This document shows, in pieces, positions 26,583 through 34,901 of a DNA stretch of 55,076 nt. The stretch covers positions 1 through 55,076 of the forward strand of contig CACISU010000005.1 of the NCBI GenBank assembly GCA_902589345.1, given 5' to 3'. This DNA is from an uncultured Pelagibacteraceae bacterium. GTDB lineage: Bacteria; Pseudomonadota; Alphaproteobacteria; Pelagibacterales; Pelagibacteraceae. How positions within the stretch are numbered: position 1 is the stretch's first letter; each line of letters starts with the position of its first letter. Position numbers and translations under genes: made by a program. Below the pieces are notes generated by a model. The model was not told the origin of the DNA, searched no databases, and saw only the letters and a program-made list of their open reading frames with translations.

Positions 26583-27644
26583 TTAGTTACCTTTCCAAGC
26601 ACCGAATCTTTCACTTACTTCAGCACCATTATCAGCCCACCAAACTGGGTCAGCTATAACAGCTCTCTTAAGTACTTTCGGAGCAGTTGGCATGTGAGGT
26701 AAGATATCGATATTTCCACCTTCTTTAATGAACCATGGTTCACCTTTTTTGATAATACCAATACTTGATTTTCTCATTGGGCCGTATGGAATGTATTTAG
26801 CTTGATCAGCTAAAGCTTGAGCAGTTGAAGCGTGAGCCATAAACTCAAGAGCTTCTTTCTCATTTCCACCTTTAATTGCTACAAGATATTCTTGTTCAAG
26901 AACTGTAGCATCCCAAATATATTCAAAATCTTTACCTTCTGAAAGGATAGCAGCACCAATTCTACCATTGTATGCTAATGACATAACAACTTCACCACTT
27001 GATACTAATTCTAGTGGTTTAGAACCAGCAGACCAGAATACAACGTGATCTTTAATTGTATCTAATTTTGCAAATGCTCTATCTATTCCTTCAGGAGTGC
27101 TCATTACTTTGTACACATTTTTAGCTTTAACTCCATCAGCAACTAGTGCCATTTCGATTAAAGCGTTTGCCCATGTATGTATTCCTCTTTTTCCAGGAAA
27201 CTTTTTAACATCAAAAAAGTCTTTGATATTTTTTGGTTTCTTGCCTGGAAATGCACTTTTACTATAAAATGCTGTGTAAGCCCAAAAAATTTGTGGCACA
27301 ACACACTCAGATACTGGTGGTACTACCATGTCATTAATAAATGAACTTTGATCTACTTTTGCAAATAAACCTTCATCGCATCCTGTAATTGCTTGGTCTG
27401 GAAGTACGTCTACTACGTCCCAAGTTACATTTCCTGCTTCTACTTGTGCTTTGATTTCTCCAAGACCACCATTATAGTTTTCAACAGTAATCGAAGAACC
27501 TTTGCTATAAGTATCTATGTAAGCTTTTTGTTGGCTGGCTGTATAAGCCCCTCCCCAAGAAACGAAAGTTATATCTGCAATTGCAGATCCAACAAACGCT
27601 ATCGAGATTAAACCAAAAAAAGCTGCTTTGATTGCTCTTTTCAT
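26583..27644 (-). CDS. potD: Polyamine-type ABC transporter periplasmic binding protein, PotD/PotF-like
   Basis: 353 residues with a cleavable signal peptide (predicted cut after Ala23). The mature part starts ITFVSWGGAYTASQQ, typical of the spermidine/putrescine-binding (SBP_bac_8/PotD) family. Aromatic and acidic residues (DVVDVLPDQAI, FWAYTAF, ADPVWWADNG) fit binding of a cationic amine. The 4-carbon/guanidino neighbour enzymes support a polyamine substrate, but other amines such as taurine-like or betaine-like ones cannot be excluded. A good ribosome site (GGGG on the minus strand) and its own promoter precede it. Confidence 0.82.
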   Translation of the reverse strand: MKRAIKAAFFGLISIAFVGSAIADITFVSWGGAYTASQQKAYIDTYSKGSSITVENYNGGLGEIKAQVEAGNVTWDVVDVLPDQAITGCDEGLFAKVDQSSFINDMVVPPVSECVVPQIFWAYTAFYSKSAFPGKKPKNIKDFFDVKKFPGKRGIHTWANALIEMALVADGVKAKNVYKVMSTPEGIDRAFAKLDTIKDHVVFWSAGSKPLELVSSGEVVMSLAYNGRIGAAILSEGKDFEYIWDATVLEQEYLVAIKGGNEKEALEFMAHASTAQALADQAKYIPYGPMRKSSIGIIKKGEPWFIKEGGNIDILPHMPTAPKVLKRAVIADPVWWADNGAEVSERFGAWKGN

Positions 27645-27687
27645 TATTTTCCCCTTTAAATTAAATTACTTAAGTTTTTAATGCTAA

Positions 27688-27716
27688 ATTAAAACATAAT
27701 TATCTAGAGACTGCAA
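27688..27716 (-). promoter_or_regulatory. Predicted sigma-70-type promoter for the PotD-like gene
   Basis: On the minus strand, TTGCAG and TTTAAT are separated by 17 bases, in the gap between the PotA-like and PotD-like genes. The -10 end is about 44 bases before the start codon. The -35 matches the one proposed before the PotA-like gene. Confidence 0.45.
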
Positions 27717-27753
27717 AACGTTTTTTTGATTGATTTTACCTAAGTTAATTAGG

Positions 27754-28842
27754 TTAATTTAGGTCTAAAGCTCTAGAATCTGAAGCTTTCCAAGATAGTT
27801 TTACTGTGGCGCCTTCTTTAAGGTTTGCTCCTTTATAAGAATTTGGGATTTTCACTATAAATTGATCATTTCCACAAACTTCAACACGTGATCTTATATG
27901 ATCTCCTAAATATATTAATTCTTTCACTTTTGCTTCAAAGTTATTTTCAAAATTCTCTGATGAATTAATTGCAACTCTTTCTGGTCTTAAAGAAACTAGC
28001 GAACCATCACCATTATTATTTATATTAATTTTTAATGCATGAACATCGTCTCCAGAATCTGTTGTGATAATACAATTTTCTCCACTAATTGATTTCACTT
28101 TACCTCTCAATTGATTATTTTCTCCTATGAACTGTGCAACAAATGAACTATTTGGTTTTTCGTATAAAACATCTGGAGAAGAAATTTGTTGTATCTTTCC
28201 GTCATTAAAAACTGCAATTCGATTTGACATTGTTAAAGCTTCACTTTGATCATGTGTTACATAAACAACTGTAATACCAATTTTTTCATGAATATGTTTA
28301 ATTTCATATTGCATTTGTTCTCTTAAGTTTTTATCAAGCGCACCAAGTGGCTCATCCATTAAAACTAGTCTTGGTTCAAAAACTAAAGATCTAGCTAATG
28401 CAACACGTTGCTGCTGACCTCCAGATAATTGTAAAGGCATTCGATTTCCAAAGTCTTGTAGTTCAACCATTGCAAGTGCATTTGAAACTTTTTTATCTAT
28501 TTCAGACTGTTCCATTTTTCTAACCTCTAGCGGAAAAGCTAAATTTTCTTTTACAGTCATATGAGGAAATAATGCATAATTCTGAAATACCATACCTATT
28601 CCTCTTTTATTTGGTGGAATACTACTTATTGGATTTCCATCCAAATATATTTCTCCATTTGTTGGAGTTTCAAACCCAGCTAACATCATTAAAACAGTTG
28701 TCTTTCCTGATCCAGACGGCCCTAACATTGTTAAAAACTCTCCTTTTGGAACATCAAGATTTAAATCTTTTACGACAAGTATTTCTCCATCGTAACTTTT
28801 ATCTACTTTCTCGAATTTTACGAAACTATCTTTTTGAGACAT
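27754..28842 (-). CDS. potA: Polyamine-type ABC transporter ATPase, PotA-like
   Basis: 362 residues. Walker A is GPSGSGKT, the signature is LSGGQQQRVALARSL, Walker B is LVLMDEPLGALD and the switch histidine is in YVTHDQSEA. The C-terminal 110 residues form a TOBE domain. It powers the importer formed by the PotB and PotC permeases with the PotD-like protein. It is upstream of the binding-protein gene on the same strand, with a 109-base gap that contains a second promoter. Confidence 0.9.
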   Translation of the reverse strand: MSQKDSFVKFEKVDKSYDGEILVVKDLNLDVPKGEFLTMLGPSGSGKTTVLMMLAGFETPTNGEIYLDGNPISSIPPNKRGIGMVFQNYALFPHMTVKENLAFPLEVRKMEQSEIDKKVSNALAMVELQDFGNRMPLQLSGGQQQRVALARSLVFEPRLVLMDEPLGALDKNLREQMQYEIKHIHEKIGITVVYVTHDQSEALTMSNRIAVFNDGKIQQISSPDVLYEKPNSSFVAQFIGENNQLRGKVKSISGENCIITTDSGDDVHALKININNNGDGSLVSLRPERVAINSSENFENNFEAKVKELIYLGDHIRSRVEVCGNDQFIVKIPNSYKGANLKEGATVKLSWKASDSRALDLN

Positions 28843-28886
28843 GCATATTTAAAACATTAGATAAAGATTAATTCAAGGATTAATTA

Positions 28887-28915
28887 GATATAATTTTATA
28901 AGTTAGTTTCTGCAA
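28887..28915 (-). promoter_or_regulatory. Predicted sigma-70-type promoter for the PotA-like gene
   Basis: On the minus strand, TTGCAG and TATATC are separated by 17 bases, about 45 bases before the PotA-like start. It lies in the 87-base gap after the preceding TPR gene. Confidence 0.45.
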
Positions 28916-28929
28916 TATTTACACACTTT

Positions 28930-29490
28930 TTATATTGTTTGTTCTTTAATTAATTTTTTAAGTCGTGGAATCATAACCTTTGGTGCTTGCATCGAAGGGT
29001 ATATTTTTAGTACTTCTTTATAGCTTTCAATTGCTTTATTGTAATTTTTTAGTTTAGTTTGTACTAAACCTTGACCAGATAAAGCTCCAAAATGTCTTTT
29101 TTCAAGCTTAAGCACTTTTTTTATATCATTTTGTGACTCTTCAAACTTACCCATCATATAAAGTACTGTAGCACGCTTATTCCAAGCTTCAGGCCATTTG
29201 GGATCTTCTAAAATTATTTGTGAAAAAAGTATGTAAGCTTTATTTAATTTTCTCTGATTAATTAACAATGAACCCTGTGATAATAGTTCAGTTAGCCTAT
29301 AACCACGCCTATCTTCAGATGGATGAGTTATCCAAATTTTCCATATTTTATTTTCTATTTCTATTGCTTTTGTGTTTTCACTATTTTTAAGTTGTTTGAA
29401 AAGATTATTTAGTTCGTTATCTCTTTCTTCAGCAATAACATTATTAAATATTAGAAAGCTTAAAATAATGATTTTAGCAATTTTTTTCAT
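28930..29490 (-). CDS. Exported TPR-repeat protein
   Basis: 186 residues with a signal peptide (residues 1-20, ending near VIAEE) and TPR repeats over residues 70-170 (WPEAWNKRATVLYMMGKFEES, YNKAIESYKEVLKIYPSM). It is probably a periplasmic protein-interaction module; no catalytic motif is visible. It follows the next exported protein by 7 bases and precedes the polyamine transporter on the same strand. Confidence 0.7.
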   Translation of the reverse strand: MKKIAKIIILSFLIFNNVIAEERDNELNNLFKQLKNSENTKAIEIENKIWKIWITHPSEDRRGYRLTELLSQGSLLINQRKLNKAYILFSQIILEDPKWPEAWNKRATVLYMMGKFEESQNDIKKVLKLEKRHFGALSGQGLVQTKLKNYNKAIESYKEVLKIYPSMQAPKVMIPRLKKLIKEQTI

Positions 29491-29497
29491 ACTCTTA

Positions 29498-30124
29498 TTA
29501 GTTTTTTTTTAAGTGATTCAAAAGATTTTTACTTCTAACATCAATTCTAAAAGTATCAAATTGATTAATGTCTTTTATTGGAGAATCAATTTCATTAGTT
29601 TCTTTATCCATATCATAACATGATAAAATTATTTTTCCTTCTTGCTTAAAATCAAAAAAAATACTAGTTAATTTGCTTTTTCCAGATAAATTTGTTTCCT
29701 GAAAAATTTTACTAGGGTCATAAACAACTCTGTAAGTTTTTTTTTCTTCTGATTTGGTGTTTTTAAACAATTTTGACAAATTTAAAGTCGTACTATCTAG
29801 TTGCTTATTACATTTATCTTCTTCATAGTTTTTTTTTACTACTATTCCAGCTAATCCTTCAATTATATAATTATAATCTTCATTTTTGTAGGTTATTTTA
29901 AACCAATCATAAATTCCTCTACCTGGTAAAAGTGAAGTTGAGTATTCTTTATAACTATAATTAAACCAATCTAATTCACTATTGTCTAATTGGGATTCAG
30001 TAAAATAGTCTAAAGCACTGTCACCAATACTTATATTTTCAATCTTAAAATCTTTAATATTATCTGTGTAAGCATTTGTGCTTGTTAACAAAACCAAAAA
30101 TACAAACCATAAAATTTTCTGCAT
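29498..30124 (-). CDS. Exported protein of unknown function
   Basis: 208 residues with a signal peptide (about residues 1-18, ending in TNAYT). The mature part is polar, with IENISIGDSALDYF near its start, many lysines and aromatic residues, and two cysteines. I do not recognise a domain. It shares one base with the M24 hydrolase frame and precedes the TPR protein by 7 bases, so it sits mid-operon between cytosolic enzymes and a periplasmic TPR protein. Confidence 0.55.
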   Translation of the reverse strand: MQKILWFVFLVLLTSTNAYTDNIKDFKIENISIGDSALDYFTESQLDNSELDWFNYSYKEYSTSLLPGRGIYDWFKITYKNEDYNYIIEGLAGIVVKKNYEEDKCNKQLDSTTLNLSKLFKNTKSEEKKTYRVVYDPSKIFQETNLSGKSKLTSIFFDFKQEGKIILSCYDMDKETNEIDSPIKDINQFDTFRIDVRSKNLLNHLKKN

Positions 30125-31293
30125 TACCCTTTAATATGTAGGTCGCTAGGAAATTCGTAGAAATTTTCAGCTCCATTTTCTGTAACTCTAACTGACTCAC
30201 TGCTTTCAACTCCCCATTCTCCAAACTGCATTACTGCGATCATGTGAAAACATACGTTTTTTTGTAAAATAGTTTTATCACCCTTTTGAATGTTAAGTGT
30301 ATGCTCACCCCAATCTGGTGGATAACCTATGCCTATGGAATAGCCTGTTCTAGATTTTTTTTCTATTCCATATTTATCTAAAACTTTCCAAAAAGCTTGG
30401 GCTACATCATCTGCTGTATTTCCTGGTTTCGTTGCCTCAATACCTGCTTGAATAGCTTCTCTTGTTCTTTTCATTGTATCTATTTTTTTTTGATCAGGTT
30501 TTCCAAGCAAAACGGTTCTTGCCATAGGACAATGATATTTTTTATATACTCCAGATATTTCGATAATTGATGCTTCCCCATCTACAAACTTATCATCTGT
30601 CCACGATAAGTGTGAAGCTGATGTTCCTTTACCAGTAGGTATTAAAGGTACAATTGATGAATAGTCTCCACCAAATTCTTTGGTTCCACTGATTAAAGTA
30701 GAATATATTTTTGCAACAGCATCACACTGTCTTACTCCAGGATTAATAGCTTCAAATGCAGTTTTCATTCCCAGTTGAGTAATTTGAGATGCTATTTTCA
30801 TAAACTTAATTTCCTGATCTGATTTAACCAACCTAACCCAGTTAACTAATCTTTCAGAATCTTTAATATTGGCATTTGGCAAGCCACTCTTTAATTTTTC
30901 ATGAGAGAAAGCTGTGTAGTAGTGGCTATCCATTTCCACACCAATGCTTAATTTATCCCATTCTCTTTCTTTTATTATTTCTATTAGCCTATCGTATGGA
31001 TGAATTGGCCATACATGAATGTATTTTTCGTCATAAACAATAATATTTTCATTTTTTAAATAAGTTTTTATGTATGCTCCTCCTGCGTCTTGTGCTCTCA
31101 CAAAACACAAAGGTTCCTCTGCATTAACATGAACTATTACGCATTGAGCATAATAAAATGACCAAGCATCATATCCTGTAAGATAGTTCATATTATTTGT
31201 ATCCTGGGAAATTAATAAATCAATACCTTGTTCCTGCATTGATTGTTGGACTTTTTTTAACCTATTTTTGTATTCTTCTTTTGTAAATAACAT
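30124..31293 (-). CDS. Creatinase-fold (M24) hydrolase, ectoine-hydrolase-like
   Basis: 389 residues with an N-terminal creatinase domain and a pita-bread M24 C-terminal domain. The segments FGGDYSSIVPLIPTGKGTSASHLSW, IEISGVYKKYHCPMARTV and GIGYPPDWGEH resemble ectoine hydrolase (EutD/DoeA) as I remember it. The usual metal-binding aspartates of M24 peptidases are replaced (EISG and CPMARTV), so it is not an ordinary metallopeptidase. Ectoine hydrolase opens the ring to N-acetyl-diaminobutyrate. It sits 2 bases after an EutA-like racemase gene, the usual partner. A creatinase-like or other cyclic-amidine hydrolase is the alternative. Confidence 0.65.
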   Translation of the reverse strand: MLFTKEEYKNRLKKVQQSMQEQGIDLLISQDTNNMNYLTGYDAWSFYYAQCVIVHVNAEEPLCFVRAQDAGGAYIKTYLKNENIIVYDEKYIHVWPIHPYDRLIEIIKEREWDKLSIGVEMDSHYYTAFSHEKLKSGLPNANIKDSERLVNWVRLVKSDQEIKFMKIASQITQLGMKTAFEAINPGVRQCDAVAKIYSTLISGTKEFGGDYSSIVPLIPTGKGTSASHLSWTDDKFVDGEASIIEISGVYKKYHCPMARTVLLGKPDQKKIDTMKRTREAIQAGIEATKPGNTADDVAQAFWKVLDKYGIEKKSRTGYSIGIGYPPDWGEHTLNIQKGDKTILQKNVCFHMIAVMQFGEWGVESSESVRVTENGAENFYEFPSDLHIKG

Positions 31294-31295
31294 TT

Positions 31296-32042
31296 TTAAT
31301 TATTCAAAAATAATTTTCCGTAACCATTAACTGGTTCAGTTTTTCTTATATTTTGCAAAGTATCCCAAATTAAAACTTGATTGCTAGATAAGACTATTTT
31401 GTTTAATTTTTTCTCTAATTTATCAACAATATTCAACGCTGGTAAATTTGTACAAGAAAGAAAAATTGCTTCAGCTTCAGCTAAATCCATTTTTGTAATT
31501 ACTTCATATAAATAGTCGGGGTCAATTTTTGCAATATCATTGTCATATAAAATATCAAAATAGGAATTTGACGTAATAATAAAATTTTCCTTTTTAAAAT
31601 AATCAACTATCTCATTATTTAATTTTTCTGAATAAGGTGTAAAAATAGATACTTTTTTAACTTTCATTTTTCTAAGAGCATTAACTGCTGCGGAACTTGG
31701 TGTTACAACTCTTGCCCCTGGTTTTGCCAGATTGATTTTATTTTTAATTGAATCGTATCCTGAAGCAATTGTTCCTGATGTACACCCGTATACAACACAA
31801 TCCAGTTTTTCGTCGGGAAGTATATCTTTGGAAACTTCTGTTACATTTTCAGACATTTTAATCAAATTTTCTTTAGTTAATGGATGGTAGCTTCTAATAC
31901 GATTTACAAATAAATCTATCTTCATATTTTCAATAATTTTTTTGAAATCTTTCTCAATCATAAAATCAGTAGATAATGCTATTAAACCTACCTTAGAATT
32001 AATTCCTGAGTTGAATTTTGGGCTTATCTTTATTGAATTCAT
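31296..32042 (-). CDS. Asp/Glu racemase superfamily protein, EutA/maleate-isomerase-like
   Basis: 248 residues with the two catalytic cysteines of the superfamily: C87 (VVYGCTSGT) and C197 (FLSCTNLPA). Phosphate-binding-like turns (TPSSAAVNAL, IFTPYSEKLNNEIVDYF) match the maleate isomerase / arylmalonate decarboxylase / EutA group better than glutamate racemase. EutA appears in ectoine-use clusters beside EutD, as here. Its exact reaction is unsettled. It is the first gene of the minus-strand unit, divergent from the dehydrogenase gene at 32128. Confidence 0.7.
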   Translation of the reverse strand: MNSIKISPKFNSGINSKVGLIALSTDFMIEKDFKKIIENMKIDLFVNRIRSYHPLTKENLIKMSENVTEVSKDILPDEKLDCVVYGCTSGTIASGYDSIKNKINLAKPGARVVTPSSAAVNALRKMKVKKVSIFTPYSEKLNNEIVDYFKKENFIITSNSYFDILYDNDIAKIDPDYLYEVITKMDLAEAEAIFLSCTNLPALNIVDKLEKKLNKIVLSSNQVLIWDTLQNIRKTEPVNGYGKLFLNN

Positions 32043-32127
32043 TTAATATCTTACATTATTGAATAAAAAAAGAATATATAATTTAATATCAATTATTTAA
32101 ATTAAATATTCTTGTGGAAAGGAATTA

Positions 32128-33069
32128 ATGAAAATAGGATTTATAGGTTTAGGAAATGTTGGGGGTAAATTAGCGGGCAGTCTACTTAGGAACAATTTTG
32201 ATCTAACTGTAAGAGACTTAGACCAAGAATTAACTAATAATTTTGAAAAAAAAGGTGCAAAAGTTTCAAATACACCAAGAGAAATAGCTGAGGAAGTAGA
32301 TTTAGTTATTACCTGTTTACCTTCTCCAGAAATATGTTCAGATGTAATGGAGTCTAAAGATGGAGTAATACAAGGACTTTCAAGCAATAAAATTTGGTTG
32401 GAAATGAGCACGACAGATGAATCTGAAGTGAAAAGATTAGGTGATTTGGTTATGAAAAAAAATGCTATACCGCTAGATGGTCCTGTTAGTGGAGGATGCC
32501 ATAGGGCTGCAACTGGAAATATTGCAATTTTTGTAGGTGGACAAAGATCTTCGTTTGAAAAAATTTTACCAGTATTAAAATGTATGGGAAGAAAAATTCT
32601 TCATACTGGTGATTTAGGCTCTGCCTCAGTTCTTAAGGTAATTACAAATTATTTAGCATCAGTTCATTTAGCTGCAATTGGTGAAGCATGGGCTGTTGCA
32701 AAAAAATCTAATTTAAATTTGGAAAAAACTTTTAAAGGTATTGGAATTTCTTCAGGTAACTCTTTTGTCCATGAAACTGAAAGCCAAGTAATTCTTAATG
32801 GCTCCTATAATATAAATTTTACTATGGACTTAGTTGAAAAAGATATGACATTATTTAACGATCTTTCAAAAAAATTAGGGCTTGATTTAGAAATTTCACC
32901 CTTTATTTTAGATATATTTAAAGATGCAAAAGAAAAATTTGGATCAAGGGCTTGGTCATCTATGGTAGTCAAAAGACTAGAAAATAAATATAATATTGAT
33001 TTTAGAGCTTTAGGTTTTCCAGAAGAATTAATTGATAATGAAGCTGAAGAAAAAGGGTATGAGATTTAG
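32128..33069 (+). CDS. 3-hydroxyisobutyrate-dehydrogenase-family NAD(P) oxidoreductase
   Basis: 313 residues. The N-terminal Rossmann motif is GFIGLGNVGGKLAGSL, followed by DGPVSGGCHRAATGN (substrate site) and the catalytic lysine K170 in SASVLKVITNYL. The family oxidises beta-hydroxyacids such as 3-hydroxyisobutyrate, tartronate semialdehyde forms or sulfolactaldehyde. It opens a five-gene plus-strand operon and has a good ribosome site (GGAAAGG). The aldehyde dehydrogenase starts 2 bases after it, so a hydroxyacid to semialdehyde to acid sequence is likely. The substrate is not known. Confidence 0.82.
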   Translation: MKIGFIGLGNVGGKLAGSLLRNNFDLTVRDLDQELTNNFEKKGAKVSNTPREIAEEVDLVITCLPSPEICSDVMESKDGVIQGLSSNKIWLEMSTTDESEVKRLGDLVMKKNAIPLDGPVSGGCHRAATGNIAIFVGGQRSSFEKILPVLKCMGRKILHTGDLGSASVLKVITNYLASVHLAAIGEAWAVAKKSNLNLEKTFKGIGISSGNSFVHETESQVILNGSYNINFTMDLVEKDMTLFNDLSKKLGLDLEISPFILDIFKDAKEKFGSRAWSSMVVKRLENKYNIDFRALGFPEELIDNEAEEKGYEI

Positions 33070-33071
33070 AT

Positions 33072-34505
33072 ATGTTAGATAAAAAAAAATTTTATATTAA
33101 TGGAAAGTGGGTAGATCCTATCAAACCAAATAATTTTGAAGTTATAAATCCTTCCAATGAGGAAGTTTGTGCAATAATAACTTTAGGTGGTACAGCTGAC
33201 ACTAATTCTGCTGTAGAGGCTGCAAAAAAAGCTTTTGTAACATGGAAAGAAACATCAAAAGAAGAAAGAATAAAATTATTAGAAAAACTTTTAGAAATTT
33301 ATAAAGCAAAATGGGACGATATGACTGATGCTATTTCAACAGAGCTCGGGTGTCCAAAAGATTGGTGCTCAGCGGTACAAACTGCATCTGGAGCTTCTCA
33401 TATTGAAGATTTTATAAAAAGATTAAAAGAATTTAATTTTGAACCAGGTTTTGATAAAGGTTCCCAAAATCACATTGTTTATGAACCTATTGGAGTTTGT
33501 GGACTTATCACTCCTTGGAATTGGCCTATAAACCAGATTGCTCTTAAAGTAATTCCAGCCTTCGCAACAGGATGTACAATGGTTTTAAAACCTTCAGAAA
33601 TTGCTCCACTTTCTGGAATGCTTTTTGCTGAAATGATTAATGAAGCCGGTTTCCCACAGGGAGTTTTTAATCTGGTAAATGGAGATGGAGCTGGTGTTGG
33701 AACAGATTTATCAGGTCATCCAGATATAGATATGGTTTCTTTTACTGGATCTACTCGTGCAGGTAAATTAATAACAAAAAATGCAGCTGATACAATAAAA
33801 CGAGTATGTTTAGAGTTAGGAGGAAAAGGAGGAAATATTGTTTTTGCAGATTCTTACCCTGACGCAGTTAGAGATGGAATAAGAAATGTTATGAGTAACT
33901 CTGGTCAGTCATGTGATGCACCTACTAGAATGCTAGTTGAAAAATCTATATATGAAAGAGCAGTTAAAGAGGCTGCTGATGAAGCAAACAAAATCAAAGT
34001 AGATTTAGCTAGTAAATCGGGAGAGCATATTGGGCCAGTAATTTCAAAAATTCAATACGATAAAATTCAAAGCCTTATTAAGAGTGGGATAGAAGAAGGT
34101 GCAACGTTAGTTGCTGGAGGTCCTGATAAACCAGAAAATTTTAAAAAAGGATATTTTATTAAACCAACTGTATTTACAGACGTTAAAAATAATATGAGAA
34201 TTGCAAAAGAGGAGATTTTTGGACCAGTTTTATCAATCATACCTTTTGAAAACGAAGATGAAGCAATAAAAATAACAAATGATACAGAGTATGGTCTTGG
34301 AAATTACTTACAAACCGAAGATAAAGAAAAGGCAAAAAGAGTATCAAAAAAATTAAGAGCAGGAATAATTTATGTAAATAATAAGCCTGCAGACTCTGGA
34401 ACTCCTTTTGGTGGTTATAGGCAATCAGGTAATGGACGAGAAGGAGGTACTTGGGGATTGCATGAATATCTTGAAGTGAAAACAATAACAGAGTGGGTTA
34501 ATTAA
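33072..34505 (+). CDS. NAD(P)-dependent aldehyde dehydrogenase
   Basis: 477 residues with TPWNWPINQ, the glutamate motif LELGGKGGN, the catalytic cysteine in NSGQSCDAPTRM and EIFGPVLSI. It is a clear paralogue of the enzyme at 19603: same length and near-identical N-terminus layout. It follows the hydroxyacid dehydrogenase by 2 bases and probably oxidises that enzyme's aldehyde product. It is not a methylmalonate-semialdehyde (CoA-acylating) type as far as motifs show. Confidence 0.85.
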   Translation: MLDKKKFYINGKWVDPIKPNNFEVINPSNEEVCAIITLGGTADTNSAVEAAKKAFVTWKETSKEERIKLLEKLLEIYKAKWDDMTDAISTELGCPKDWCSAVQTASGASHIEDFIKRLKEFNFEPGFDKGSQNHIVYEPIGVCGLITPWNWPINQIALKVIPAFATGCTMVLKPSEIAPLSGMLFAEMINEAGFPQGVFNLVNGDGAGVGTDLSGHPDIDMVSFTGSTRAGKLITKNAADTIKRVCLELGGKGGNIVFADSYPDAVRDGIRNVMSNSGQSCDAPTRMLVEKSIYERAVKEAADEANKIKVDLASKSGEHIGPVISKIQYDKIQSLIKSGIEEGATLVAGGPDKPENFKKGYFIKPTVFTDVKNNMRIAKEEIFGPVLSIIPFENEDEAIKITNDTEYGLGNYLQTEDKEKAKRVSKKLRAGIIYVNNKPADSGTPFGGYRQSGNGREGGTWGLHEYLEVKTITEWVN

Positions 34506-34511
34506 TTAAAC

Positions 34512-34895
34512 ATGATTGGATACGTTATGGTTGGAACAAATGATCTTAATCGATCGATTAAGTTTTATGATGATCTTTTAAAAGTAATTGGATTAAATAG
34601 AACCGACACAGATGATGTGTGTGCTGGATATACTTCAAAAAATGGATCTGGTGCAATAGAGTTCTATGTTACAAAGCCATTTAATAAACAAAAAGCTACA
34701 GTTGGAAATGGTTGCCAAGTATCCTTTATTGTCGGTACGAGATTGGAAGTTGATATGTTCCATGAAATTGGTCTTAAGTTAGGTGGAGTAAGCGAAGGCG
34801 CAGGAGGAGAAAGGCCTGAAGGTTCAGGTGTATATTATTCATACATCCGTGATCTGGAAGGTAATAAAATCTGTGCTTTTACAAATAATAAATAA
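34512..34895 (+). CDS. VOC (glyoxalase/bleomycin-resistance) family protein
   Basis: 127 residues with one VOC domain: GYVMVGTNDLNRSIKFYDDLL at the start and YYSYIRDLEGNKICAF at the end, the latter containing the usual DLEGN turn before the metal glutamate position. VOC proteins are metal-dependent lyases, isomerases or dioxygenases. The gene is 6 bases from each neighbour in the operon, so it probably serves the same pathway. Confidence 0.8.
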   Translation: MIGYVMVGTNDLNRSIKFYDDLLKVIGLNRTDTDDVCAGYTSKNGSGAIEFYVTKPFNKQKATVGNGCQVSFIVGTRLEVDMFHEIGLKLGGVSEGAGGERPEGSGVYYSYIRDLEGNKICAFTNNK

Positions 34896-34901
34896 ATTTC
34901 A

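Noticed and set aside
27738..27754. ACCTAA-loop-TTAGGT hairpin at the end of the PotA-like gene, considered as a terminator.
   Set aside because: No T tract follows on the minus strand and the stem is six pairs only.
34896..34901. SAM-V riboswitch expected before a homocysteine-methyltransferase-like gene.
   Set aside because: The gap is only 6 bases inside an operon, with no room for a riboswitch.
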